43,854 bases of DNA from an uncultured Pelagibacteraceae bacterium (GTDB taxonomy: Bacteria > Pseudomonadota > Alphaproteobacteria > Pelagibacterales > Pelagibacteraceae): positions 5,001-48,854 of the forward strand of contig CACCLK010000006.1 in NCBI GenBank assembly GCA_902546795.1, written 5' to 3'. A program made the translations under genes and the position numbers. The notes beneath the pieces are model-generated. The model saw only the letters and a program-made list of their open reading frames with translations, ran no database searches and was not told the DNA's origin. This document shows, piece after piece, positions 11,656 to 19,480 of this stretch. The first letter of the stretch is position 1; the number at the start of each line of letters is the position of its first letter.

Positions 11656-14217
11656 ATGAATTTATTTACAAGAGCTCTTAGTAAAATATTTAAAAGTGGT
11701 AATCAACAAGAATTAAATAAGATTAAACCAATCTTACAAAAGATTAATGATTTAGAACCAGAAGTATCGAAGCTTAAAGAGGACGATTTTAAGAAAAAGA
11801 CTCACTCTTTCGTCAAATCTCTTAATAACGGAAGAAATTTTGAAGAAATATTGCCTGAATGTTTTGCACTAGTAAGAGAGGCATCAAAAAGAGTTTTAAA
11901 TGAAAGACACTACGATGTTCAGCTTTTAGGGGGTAAAATTCTTCATGATGGAAAAATAGCTGAGATGAAAACTGGAGAGGGAAAAACTCTAGTTTCAACA
12001 CTTCCAGCGTATTTAAATTCACTTAATAAAAAAGGTGTCCACATCGTAACTGTTAATGATTATTTAGCTAAGAGAGACTCAGAGTGGATGGGAAAAATTT
12101 TTAATTATTTAGGAGTTTCGACCGGATGTATTGTTTCTGGGATGGAAGATATAGATCGAAAAAAAAACTATGATTGCGATATTACTTATGGAACAAATAA
12201 TGAGTTGGGTTTCGATTATCTCAGAGATAATATGAAATATGAAATAAAAGAAATGGTTCAAAGAGGTTTCAATTTTTGTATAGTCGATGAAGTTGATAGT
12301 ATTCTAATTGATGAGTCTCGAACTCCTTTAGTAATCTCAGGAAAAGTTGAAGATAAAAGCACTCTTTACAAACTATCGAATAATTTTGTTAATAAATTAC
12401 AAAAGGATGATTATGAGCTTGATGAAAAAAATAAAAACGTAATTTTGACTGATAGAGGTGTAGACAAAATTGAAAAACTGTCATCACAAATGGGAGTGCT
12501 CAAGAACGATAATTTTTATGATCCTGAAAATTTAAATTTAGTTCATCACGTTAATCAATCCTTAAAAGCAAATCTTCTTTTTAAACAAGATAGCGACTAC
12601 ATAGTTAAAGATGGCAAAGTTCAAATTATTGATGAATTTACAGGAAGAATTTTGGAGGGGCGAAGATTATCAGATGGATTACATCAAGCAATTGAAACTA
12701 AAGAGAATGTACAGATCCAAGAGGAGAATCAAACTTTGGCATCAATTACATATCAAAATTATTTTAGACTTTACAAAAAATTATCTGGTATGACTGGTAC
12801 AGCCCTTACTGAAGCCGAAGAATTTTTTGATATTTATAAACTGAATGTTGTTTCTATTCCGACAAATAAATCAATGGTTAGAAAAGATTTTAACGATCAA
12901 ATATTTAGAACTGAGAAAGAAAAGCATGGTGCAATTCTAAATAAGATAAAAGAATGTAACAAAACCGGACAACCAGTCCTGGTTGGAACAACGAGTATAG
13001 ATAAATCAGAAAAGATTTCTAAAATCTTGTCTGAAAGTAATTTAAAACATAGTGTCTTAAATGCGAAACATCATGAAGAAGAAGCAAATATTATTGCATC
13101 TGCTGGTAAAAAAAATGCAATTACTATAGCTACTAATATGGCGGGGAGAGGGACAGATATAAAATTAGGCGGAAATAAAAATTTTTTTGAAAAGAATGGG
13201 AAAACTGACTTGAATGAGATCGATAAAGATAGAGAAGAAATAAAATCTTTAGGTGGATTGTTTATCATCGGCACAGAGAGACACGAGAGTAGAAGAATTG
13301 ATAACCAGCTTAGGGGTCGTTCTGGAAGACAGGGGGACCCTGGCAGCTCGGTCTTTTATATAAGTTTGAAAGATGATTTGATGAGAATTTTTGGTGGTGA
13401 TCAAATTGATGGTGTTTTAAAAAAATTAGGGCTTAAAGAAAATGAGTCAATAAATCATCCTTGGATTAATAAAGCTATAGAACGAGCACAAAAAAGAGTT
13501 GAGGGCAGAAACTTTGACATCAGAAAATCGTTAATAAAATTTGATGATGTTATGAATGATCAAAGACAAGTTATATTTAATCAAAGATTAAATATTTTAA
13601 AAAAGGACGAAATATCAGCTTTACTTAATGATTTTCTAGAAGAAATTTTTATGAAAATTAATAAAATTAAAGTGGATTACGAAAAATCAAATGACAACAA
13701 AGTTTACCTGACATCTTTAAAAAATTTTTTAGGTAATATTTTTACTGACACAAAACTTATGGAATTGTCAAAATTAGATGAAACTAATTTTAAATCAGCT
13801 ATACAAAAAGAATTTTTAGATAAAAGAAATAAAAGAATCTCATCCATAGGTGAAAATTACAACCATGATGTTGAGAAAAAAATATTACTTCAAATTATAG
13901 ATTTTTCTTGGAGATCTCATCTCCAATATTTAGAGCAATTAAGGCAGGTGATCGGTCTACGTAGTTATGGGCAAAAAGACCCTCTCATTGAATTCAAGAA
14001 AGAGGCATTTGAGTTATTTGAAAATTTACTCGAAAAAATAAAAACTGACATAATTAAGTTTCTTTTAAATATGAATATAGTCATTGCAAATAAAGAAGAG
14101 GCAAAACCACAGGAAAAGATTAAAGATGGTATGGAAAGTGCTAAAAAAGTTGGAAGAAATGAAAAGTGTCCATGTGGATCTGGTAAAAAGTTTAAGTTTT
14201 GCCATGGTTCAGTTTAG
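11656..14217 (+). CDS. secA: Preprotein translocase ATPase SecA
   Basis: 853 residues, a normal length. SecA drives proteins through the SecYEG channel using ATP. Walker A is MKTGEGKT (105-111), the DEAD-like box is VDEVDSILIDESRTP (about 210), and the second ATPase domain has TNMAGRGTDIKLGG and the QLRGRSGRQGDPG segment. The C-terminal zinc motif CPCGSGKKFKFCHG, used for SecB and lipid contact, is intact. It starts with ATG only 44 bases from divergent argJ and stands alone. Confidence 0.97.
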   Translation: MNLFTRALSKIFKSGNQQELNKIKPILQKINDLEPEVSKLKEDDFKKKTHSFVKSLNNGRNFEEILPECFALVREASKRVLNERHYDVQLLGGKILHDGKIAEMKTGEGKTLVSTLPAYLNSLNKKGVHIVTVNDYLAKRDSEWMGKIFNYLGVSTGCIVSGMEDIDRKKNYDCDITYGTNNELGFDYLRDNMKYEIKEMVQRGFNFCIVDEVDSILIDESRTPLVISGKVEDKSTLYKLSNNFVNKLQKDDYELDEKNKNVILTDRGVDKIEKLSSQMGVLKNDNFYDPENLNLVHHVNQSLKANLLFKQDSDYIVKDGKVQIIDEFTGRILEGRRLSDGLHQAIETKENVQIQEENQTLASITYQNYFRLYKKLSGMTGTALTEAEEFFDIYKLNVVSIPTNKSMVRKDFNDQIFRTEKEKHGAILNKIKECNKTGQPVLVGTTSIDKSEKISKILSESNLKHSVLNAKHHEEEANIIASAGKKNAITIATNMAGRGTDIKLGGNKNFFEKNGKTDLNEIDKDREEIKSLGGLFIIGTERHESRRIDNQLRGRSGRQGDPGSSVFYISLKDDLMRIFGGDQIDGVLKKLGLKENESINHPWINKAIERAQKRVEGRNFDIRKSLIKFDDVMNDQRQVIFNQRLNILKKDEISALLNDFLEEIFMKINKIKVDYEKSNDNKVYLTSLKNFLGNIFTDTKLMELSKLDETNFKSAIQKEFLDKRNKRISSIGENYNHDVEKKILLQIIDFSWRSHLQYLEQLRQVIGLRSYGQKDPLIEFKKEAFELFENLLEKIKTDIIKFLLNMNIVIANKEEAKPQEKIKDGMESAKKVGRNEKCPCGSGKKFKFCHGSV

Positions 14218-14270
14218 GGTGTGACTTTTAAACTATTAGTGTTTTACAGTTCAATTGTATAAGAAATGTC

Positions 14271-14753
14271 ATGATTAAAAAACTAAAATTAATTCTAGTA
14301 GTAGCGTTTATTTCTTTGGCAGCTAACCCACTTTTTTCTGCAGGAAGTGACAGCGATGATAGCAGTAATTATCTAAATAATTATAAAGAAGCCAAGTCTC
14401 TAATCTTAAGGGCTGATAAGTTGGAACAAAAAAACAAGATAGATAAGGCTCAAAAACTTTATACAAAAGCAATAGAAAAATTAGAGCTTGCTTATAAAGC
14501 TGAAAGTAGAAATCCAGATGTGTTAAACTATATGGGTTATTCTCTAAGAAAGACTGGAAAGTTTAATGAGGCTGAAAAATTTTATTTAATGGGTCTTAAA
14601 ATTAAGCCTGGGCATAATGGTATTAACGAATATCTTGGGGAGCTATACATCAAAACTAATAGAATAGATTTAGCAAAAGAAAGATTAGAGGTTTTAGAAA
14701 ACTGCAATTGTAAAGAATATGCAGAATTAAAAGCTTTAATTGAAAAAAATTAA
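14271..14753 (+). CDS. Exported tetratricopeptide repeat protein
   Basis: 160 residues with a signal peptide (basic MIKKLK, hydrophobic core to about residue 22, likely cleavage after FSA). A long charged helix (about 40-75) leads to tetratricopeptide repeats at about 80-150, including VLNYMGYSLRKTGKFNEAEKFY. It is probably a periplasmic or outer-membrane-associated scaffold; no partner can be named. It follows secA by 53 bases and ends 7 bases from the convergent photolyase. Confidence 0.8.
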   Translation: MIKKLKLILVVAFISLAANPLFSAGSDSDDSSNYLNNYKEAKSLILRADKLEQKNKIDKAQKLYTKAIEKLELAYKAESRNPDVLNYMGYSLRKTGKFNEAEKFYLMGLKIKPGHNGINEYLGELYIKTNRIDLAKERLEVLENCNCKEYAELKALIEKN

Positions 14754-14760
14754 TTCTAAA

Positions 14761-16176
14761 TTATATTTTTTTAAAAGCAGCCAAAGCTTGTTCTCTGGCT
14801 TTAGCATGATCAACTATTGGTAAAGGATAATCTTTTCCAATTTCTATGTCACATGATTTTTGGAGTTCTTTATCCATTTCCCAAGGTTTGTGAATAAATT
14901 TCTTTGGGATCCTTGCTAGCTTAGGTATCCATTTTTTTACGTAATCTCCATTTTTATCAAATTTTTCTCCTTGAAGAATTGGATTAAAAATCCTGAAATA
15001 TGGAGCTGCATCAGCTCCTGATCCCGCAACCCATTGCCAACCTGCTACATTATTTGCCTCACTAAAATCAAGCAAACAATTTCTAAAGTAACTTTCACCT
15101 TCTTTCCAATTTATTAAAAGATGCTTAACTAAAAAAGATCCAACGATCATTCTCACTCTGTTGTGCATCCAACCAGTTTCATATAACTCTTTCATTCCAG
15201 CATCCACTATAGGGTATCCGGTATTTCCGGTTTTCCAAGAGTTTAATAAGGCTTTATCTTTTTGCCATGGAAATTTATCAAATTTCTTAGAATAATTTTC
15301 TTTAAGCATGTATGGGAAAAAATTTATTAAAGAATGATTGAATTCACGCCATCCAATTTCAGTTAAGAATTTTTTAAGATTATATTTATCAATGTTATAT
15401 TTTTTTGACTCAGCAAAAATTGTCTCGACATGTAGTTGGCCATTTTTAATATATGGTGACAACTTTGAAGTTCCATTATTAAACGGTACATCTCTTCCTG
15501 CTCCATAATTATTAGCTTTTTGTTTAAAAAAATCTTTCAATTTTTGTAGAGCATTCTGTTCGCTTGGCATCCAATTTTCCTCGAATTTTGAGTGCCATTT
15601 TTTTTTTGCAAATATTTTTTGAATAGTCGTATCCTCACAATTTAAATATACAATTTTTTTACATTTTTTTATATTTGGATTGCTTGGAGGAACTTTTTCA
15701 AAAAATACCCTTTCAGCAGAACGCCAATAAGGAGTGAAAACTTTAAAAGGAGTATTATCCAATTTTTTAACCTCATCAAACTCATTCAAAATATTCCCTT
15801 TAAAAATTTTAAAATTTATCTTTTTTGAAATCAACATTTTTGAAACTTTCTCATCAAATTTGAGATAATCAGGTTCATAAATTTTATTCCAATAAATTGA
15901 AAAATTATTCTTTTTAAATAAACTATTAAAAACACTTGTATAATCATTAGCTGGTAATATTTGTAAATTTATATTAAATTTTTTTAAATCAGACTTATAA
16001 TTTTCTAAGGATTTACATATCCACCAACCTTGCGCCTCTCGATTTTTAAATAAATTTTTTTTAAAAATATAAATAGCCACCACCTGATCGTGATTTTTTG
16101 TTGCAGCCGCAAGAGCATTATTTTTTAAAATCCTGAAATCTTCTCTTATCCAAAAAATCCCTATTTTTTTTTTCAT
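14761..16176 (-). CDS. phrB: Deoxyribodipyrimidine photolyase
   Basis: 471 residues. Photolyases use blue light and reduced FAD to split UV-made pyrimidine dimers. The N-terminal alpha/beta antenna domain opens with IFWIREDFRI. The C-terminal FAD domain carries GNTGYPIVDAGMKELYETGWMHNR (written across about 312-335), NNVAGWQWVAGSGADAAPYFRIFNP segments and IDWREGE-like INWKEGES. These match class I CPD photolyases; a cryptochrome role is possible but less likely. It follows tRNA-Phe by 23 bases on the same strand. Confidence 0.92.
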   Translation of the reverse strand: MKKKIGIFWIREDFRILKNNALAAATKNHDQVVAIYIFKKNLFKNREAQGWWICKSLENYKSDLKKFNINLQILPANDYTSVFNSLFKKNNFSIYWNKIYEPDYLKFDEKVSKMLISKKINFKIFKGNILNEFDEVKKLDNTPFKVFTPYWRSAERVFFEKVPPSNPNIKKCKKIVYLNCEDTTIQKIFAKKKWHSKFEENWMPSEQNALQKLKDFFKQKANNYGAGRDVPFNNGTSKLSPYIKNGQLHVETIFAESKKYNIDKYNLKKFLTEIGWREFNHSLINFFPYMLKENYSKKFDKFPWQKDKALLNSWKTGNTGYPIVDAGMKELYETGWMHNRVRMIVGSFLVKHLLINWKEGESYFRNCLLDFSEANNVAGWQWVAGSGADAAPYFRIFNPILQGEKFDKNGDYVKKWIPKLARIPKKFIHKPWEMDKELQKSCDIEIGKDYPLPIVDHAKAREQALAAFKKI

Positions 16177-16199
16177 ACTTATTTTAATTTAAATTTAAG

Positions 16200-16274
16200 T
16201 GGTGGCCTTGGTAAGAATCGCACTTACGACACATACCTTTTCAGGGTACTGCTCTACTACTGAGCTACAAGGCC
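16200..16274 (-). tRNA. tRNA-Phe (anticodon GAA) with an altered elbow
   Basis: A 75-base cloverleaf on the minus strand: acceptor GGCCTTG/CAAGGCC, D-stem GCTC/GAGC, anticodon arm GTACC-CTGAAAA-GGTAT, T-stem GTAAG/CTTAC, CCA encoded. Two normally invariant features are missing. The 7-base D-loop AGTAGTA has a single G where G18-G19 belong, and the T-loop reads TGCGATT, with G at position 55 instead of U. The 5' base is the last base of the infA stop codon. Acceptor, anticodon and T stems are fully paired, so it is unlikely to be a decayed copy. Confidence 0.93.
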
Positions 16275-16489
16275 TAAAATCTAAAAGTAATTCTTCCTTT
16301 GGTAAGATCATAAGGAGTCATCTCAACCATTACATTATCACCTGCCAAAACTCTGATTCTATTTTTTCTGAGCTTTCCTGCAGTATGCGCTAAAATCTCA
16401 TGATCATTCTCAAGCTTAACCCTAAACATAGCATTAGGTAAGAGCTCTGTCACTTTTCCTTTAAATTCTAATGTTTCTTGTTTTGCCAA
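16274..16489 (-). CDS. infA: Translation initiation factor IF-1
   Basis: 71 residues, the usual length. IF-1 binds the ribosomal A site during initiation. The S1-type OB fold is recognisable: [38 protein letters not shown] and the GRITFR end. The TAG stop occupies 16274-16276 and its final G is the first base of tRNA-Phe, so tRNA processing should cut the message at the stop codon. Confidence 0.96.
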   Translation of the reverse strand: MAKQETLEFKGKVTELLPNAMFRVKLENDHEILAHTAGKLRKNRIRVLAGDNVMVEMTPYDLTKGRITFRF

Positions 16490-16517
16490 AATAAATTACC
16501 TTTTCTAAATTTATAAC

Positions 16518-16592
16518 TTAAGAATTTAATCTTTCAATACTTGATTTTATAGTTTTGATTGTTAAATTTTGAAAAATTTCTTTAATAATCAT
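16518..16592 (-). CDS. Possible 24-residue ORF between DUF2948 and infA
   Basis: An ATG at 16592 overlaps the TGA of the DUF2948 gene as ATGA and opens a frame of 24 codons ending at 16518, 28 bases before infA. The product (MIIKEIFQNLTIKTIKSSIE...) matches no family I know. No Shine-Dalgarno sequence is visible. It may be a coupled small peptide, a remnant of a lost operon gene, or chance. In A+T-rich DNA short frames of this size are common, so confidence is low. Confidence 0.2.
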   Translation of the reverse strand: MIIKEIFQNLTIKTIKSSIERLNS

Positions 16593-17029
16593 TTAAATTT
16601 GTGTTTTGGTTCATTCTTGGTTTCCCAGGGCTCTCCTTGGTCATCTAGAGTCACCTCTAAAACCTCACTTTTAATTCTTATTGTTGAATCACCAGCAAAA
16701 ATTAACTTTACCTCGAAAGACTCATCTTGTTTTATATTTGTTTCCAAAGCTAAAAAGTCTAAAAATTTATCATCAGAGTTTTGAAATATTTTTTTTGATT
16801 TTACTTCGATAACATGATCAAATTTTAATACTGTTCTAACTCTTCTACTTTTTCTAAATATTCCTTTTTCAACATCTTCCCACATAAATCTGTTTAGCTG
16901 GATAAGAAATATTCTATTTCTTTTTAAGTGTGCAATGTCTTTTAAATGAACTATAGAGTCCTGAAGATGTGCAGAAATAACTTTTAGATCCTCAATCGTT
17001 TTGCCAATTAATTTAAGATTTCTTTCCAC
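16589..17029 (-). CDS. DUF2948 family protein
   Basis: 146 residues. The opening LKLIGKTIEDLKVISAHLQDSIV, the basic RRVRTVLKFDHV and the late DLDDQG-like LDDQGEPW segments fit the alphaproteobacterial DUF2948 family, which often follows murA. The function is unknown. It begins 3 bases after murA ends, so the two are surely cotranscribed. In relatives hisD follows in this operon; here infA follows instead. Confidence 0.88.
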   Translation of the reverse strand: MERNLKLIGKTIEDLKVISAHLQDSIVHLKDIAHLKRNRIFLIQLNRFMWEDVEKGIFRKSRRVRTVLKFDHVIEVKSKKIFQNSDDKFLDFLALETNIKQDESFEVKLIFAGDSTIRIKSEVLEVTLDDQGEPWETKNEPKHKFK

Positions 17030-17032
17030 GCT

Positions 17033-18292
17033 TTAAATTCTTTTAATAACTGCTCTACATTTTTTTAATTTCTTTTCTAAATTAAAATATCCCCTATCAA
17101 GGTGATAAATTCTATTTATCATAGTTTGTCCCGAGGCGATTAAACCTGCTAAAACTAAACTTACTGAAGCTCTTAGGTCAGTTGCCATCACCTCAGCTCC
17201 TGATAAATCTGATTGTCCATATATAGAAGCTATATTATTTTTAATATCGATTTTTGCTCCCATTCTCCTAAGCTCAGGGACGTGCATAAATCTATTTTCG
17301 AATATATTTTCTCTTATCTTTGAAACACCCTTAGCTCTAGTCATCAAGACCATAATCTGGGCTTGAAGGTCAGTTGGAAATCCTGGATAAGGTTCTGTTT
17401 GAATGAAAATTCTATTTATTTTTTTTGAACTTAAGATAATAATCTTTTTTCTATAAATTATTAATTTAACTCCCATCTTTTTAAAAATTTGAAGTTCTGT
17501 CTTAATTATTTTTGGATTTACATTAGTTACAACTAATTTTTTTCCCGATAATGCTCCGGCAATTATATATGTACCTAGTTCTATTCTATCAAACATTACT
17601 TTATGAGAAAATTCCTTATCCTTTATTTCTAAAATACCATTTATTGTAATTTTTCTTTTTAAGATTGAAATTCTACCACCAATTTTATTTAAAAAATTTA
17701 TAAGATCTAAAACTTCTGGTTCAATAGCACAATTCAACAAAGTCGTTTTCCCTTTAGCGAGAATTGCTGATAAAATTGCACTTTCAGTTGCACCAACAGA
17801 AATCTCAGGAAATTTAATTACATTCCCCTTCAGTCCTTTTTCTGCGTTAGCAAAAATATATCCATTTTTAATTTTGATTTTTGCACCAAGACGTTTAAGT
17901 GCGAACAAATGTAAATTTACAGGCCTTGTTCCTATTGCGCATCCACCAGGTAATGATATTTTTGCTTTTTTATATTTTGCTAAGAGTGGGCCGAGAACAA
18001 GCACACCTGCTCTCATCGTTTTCATCAATTTATAAGGGGCAACCGGATTTAATTTTTTTTTTGTCTTCTTAATTTTTACTGAATTTTTTTTTTTATTTAA
18101 TTTACATTCCATTCCAATAAACCTTAAGAGGTCAATCATAGTTGAGATATCCCTAACTAATGGAATATTTTTAATCAAAACTCTACTAGTCAAAATTGAT
18201 GCTGCTAAGATAGGTAGCGATGCATTTTTTGAACCTGAAATAGGTATAGTCCCAGATAAATTCTTTTTTCCTTTTACAATAAGTTTCTGCAT
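17033..18292 (-). CDS. murA: UDP-N-acetylglucosamine 1-carboxyvinyltransferase
   Basis: 419 residues. MurA adds enolpyruvate to UDP-GlcNAc, the committed step of peptidoglycan synthesis. K22-N23 in SGSKNA and the catalytic C118 in PGGCAIG are present; Cys at this site normally means fosfomycin sensitivity. The later segment TDLRASVSLVLAGL is also typical. An A11 run in the coding strand (complement of 18084-18094, codons about 67-70) could cause slippage. It starts 6 bases after dcd. Confidence 0.96.
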   Translation of the reverse strand: MQKLIVKGKKNLSGTIPISGSKNASLPILAASILTSRVLIKNIPLVRDISTMIDLLRFIGMECKLNKKKNSVKIKKTKKKLNPVAPYKLMKTMRAGVLVLGPLLAKYKKAKISLPGGCAIGTRPVNLHLFALKRLGAKIKIKNGYIFANAEKGLKGNVIKFPEISVGATESAILSAILAKGKTTLLNCAIEPEVLDLINFLNKIGGRISILKRKITINGILEIKDKEFSHKVMFDRIELGTYIIAGALSGKKLVVTNVNPKIIKTELQIFKKMGVKLIIYRKKIIILSSKKINRIFIQTEPYPGFPTDLQAQIMVLMTRAKGVSKIRENIFENRFMHVPELRRMGAKIDIKNNIASIYGQSDLSGAEVMATDLRASVSLVLAGLIASGQTMINRIYHLDRGYFNLEKKLKKCRAVIKRI

Positions 18293-18298
18293 CAGGTG

Positions 18299-18853
18299 TT
18301 AAATACGAGGTAGGGTAACTCCTTTTTGCCTCATATATTTACCTTTTCTTTGAGAATAAGTTGTTTGGGGTTTTTCGTTACCTTTTAAAAAAACAAATTG
18401 GGCAACCCCTTCATTAGCGTAAATTTTTGCTGGTAAAGGGGTAGTGTTCGAAAATTCTAAAGTTACATGACCCTCCCAGCCTGGTTCTAAGGGAGTAACG
18501 TTTACAATTATTCCGCAGCGAGCGTATGTTGATTTTCCTAAACAAATTACCAGAACATTGTCCGGAATTTTGAAATATTCAATAGTGCTAGCCAGAGCAA
18601 AAGAGTTTGGCGGAATAATACACTCTTTTCCCTTTTTTGTTACAAAGCTCTCCTTTTTAAAAACCTTTGGATCAACTATTCCTGAATTAACATTCGTAAA
18701 TATTTTAAACTCATTTGAAACTCTAGCATCGTAACCATATGAGGATAAACCAAATGATATTTTGCCTTTTCTTTTTTGTTTGTCTACAAATGGTGTAATC
18801 ATTTTTGATGACTTAACCATCTTTTTAATCCACTTATCAGATAGAACTGTCAT
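18299..18853 (-). CDS. dcd: dCTP deaminase
   Basis: 184 residues. Dcd deaminates dCTP to dUTP on the route to dTTP. The core [21 protein letters not shown] (split at 106-126) and TLEFSN with the catalytic E133 are present. The leader just upstream is almost pure A in the message (complement of 18856-18875), with no Shine-Dalgarno sequence. It heads the dcd-murA-DUF2948-infA run. Confidence 0.95.
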   Translation of the reverse strand: MTVLSDKWIKKMVKSSKMITPFVDKQKRKGKISFGLSSYGYDARVSNEFKIFTNVNSGIVDPKVFKKESFVTKKGKECIIPPNSFALASTIEYFKIPDNVLVICLGKSTYARCGIIVNVTPLEPGWEGHVTLEFSNTTPLPAKIYANEGVAQFVFLKGNEKPQTTYSQRKGKYMRQKGVTLPRI

Positions 18854-18967
18854 AGTTTTTTTTTATTTTTTTTTTGAATATTTTTCTCTTGCTCAAATTT
18901 TTCTTAAGAGCAACCTTTTTCAATAACATTGAAGTATCTTTTTTTTTTAAAGATCCCACGTCTTAAT

Positions 18968-19159
18968 TTAGTTCTTTTCTGGATTTGTTAAATCTTCGAG
19001 GGTAATGGGCTTATCAATATCGTGCATTTTATCCTCTTTTACATTTTCAATGTTAGAATTTTTTCTGGCTCTTCTTTGTTCTATTCGTGCTTTTTTCTTT
19101 GCCTCTTTTTTCATGGCTTTCTCACCACGAGTAGACTTATAATCATAATGAATTCCCAT
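18968..19159 (-). CDS. Small highly charged protein of unknown function
   Basis: 63 residues, mostly Lys, Arg and Glu (KAMKKEAKKKARIEQRRARK), with an acidic C-terminal tail (DIDKPITLEDLTNPEKN). I chose the ATG at 19159 because a good AGGAG lies 7 bases upstream. A longer in-frame reading to 19255 would run into tRNA-Thr and is rejected. No family is recognised. The basic helix followed by an acidic tail resembles small nucleic-acid or ribosome binders, but this is a guess. It precedes dcd by 114 bases. Confidence 0.7.
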   Translation of the reverse strand: MGIHYDYKSTRGEKAMKKEAKKKARIEQRRARKNSNIENVKEDKMHDIDKPITLEDLTNPEKN

Positions 19160-19247
19160 TTTTGCTCCTGCATTTAATATACTTTTACTTCTTGAATAGA
19201 AATTATGCAAGTGTCTTAATAAAGTGTATATTCTATCTATAAGTGAA

Positions 19248-19320
19248 GCCCACATAGCTCAGTAGGTAGAGCATTTCCATGGTAAGGAAAAGGTCGCCTG
19301 TTCGATTCAGGCTGTGGGCA
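19248..19320 (+). tRNA. tRNA-Thr (anticodon GGT), CCA not encoded
   Basis: A 73-base cloverleaf on the plus strand: acceptor GCCCACA/TGTGGGC, D-arm GCTC/GAGC, anticodon loop ATGGTAA, T-loop TTCGATT, discriminator A. The bases after the discriminator are CATC, so CCA must be added by the nucleotidyltransferase, unlike the other three tRNAs here. A TATATT at 19227-19232 could be its -10 box. It ends 4 bases from the convergent small membrane ORF. Confidence 0.96.
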
Positions 19321-19324
19321 CATC

Positions 19325-19480
19325 TTAAATATTCTTTTTCAACAATATAAAAAATAATGACAAAATTACTGCAACGATTACATCCTCGAATGGCGAAGCT
19401 GCGGGAAATCCATAATTCCAGAGAACTACTAGAATAAGCCATGAGAACCAAAATATAATTTGTTTATTCAAAATGAACAT
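19325..19480 (-). CDS. Small two-helix membrane protein
   Basis: A 51-residue frame from ATG at 19480 to TAA at 19325. Two hydrophobic helices (about 6-24 and 34-47, IIFWFSWLILVVLW and VIVAVILSLFFILL) are joined by a Gly/Pro-rich turn (NYGFPAASPFED), and the protein ends KKNI. It overlaps the upstream DUF255 gene by 13 bases. An alternative TTG at 19471 overlaps that stop as TTGA and has GAGGG about 9 bases upstream. The family is not recognised. The amphipathic layout and neat junctions suggest a real gene. Confidence 0.62.
   Translation of the reverse strand: MFILNKQIIFWFSWLILVVLWNYGFPAASPFEDVIVAVILSLFFILLKKNI

Noticed and set aside
18888-18914. Hairpin TTGCTC/GAGCAA as a terminator
   Set aside because: The stem is only 6 bp with a 13-base loop and lacks a U-run in the direction of dcd transcription.
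18837-18929. 30-codon Lys-rich frame overlapping the dcd start
   Set aside because: It is low-complexity poly-A sequence with no ribosome site; likely chance.
19160-19255. N-terminal extension of the small charged protein to 19255
   Set aside because: It runs into tRNA-Thr, and the ATG at 19159 has a good AGGAG at proper spacing.
19233-19451. 72-residue minus-strand frame
   Set aside because: It crosses tRNA-Thr and overlaps, in another frame, the better-formed two-helix membrane ORF at 19325-19480.
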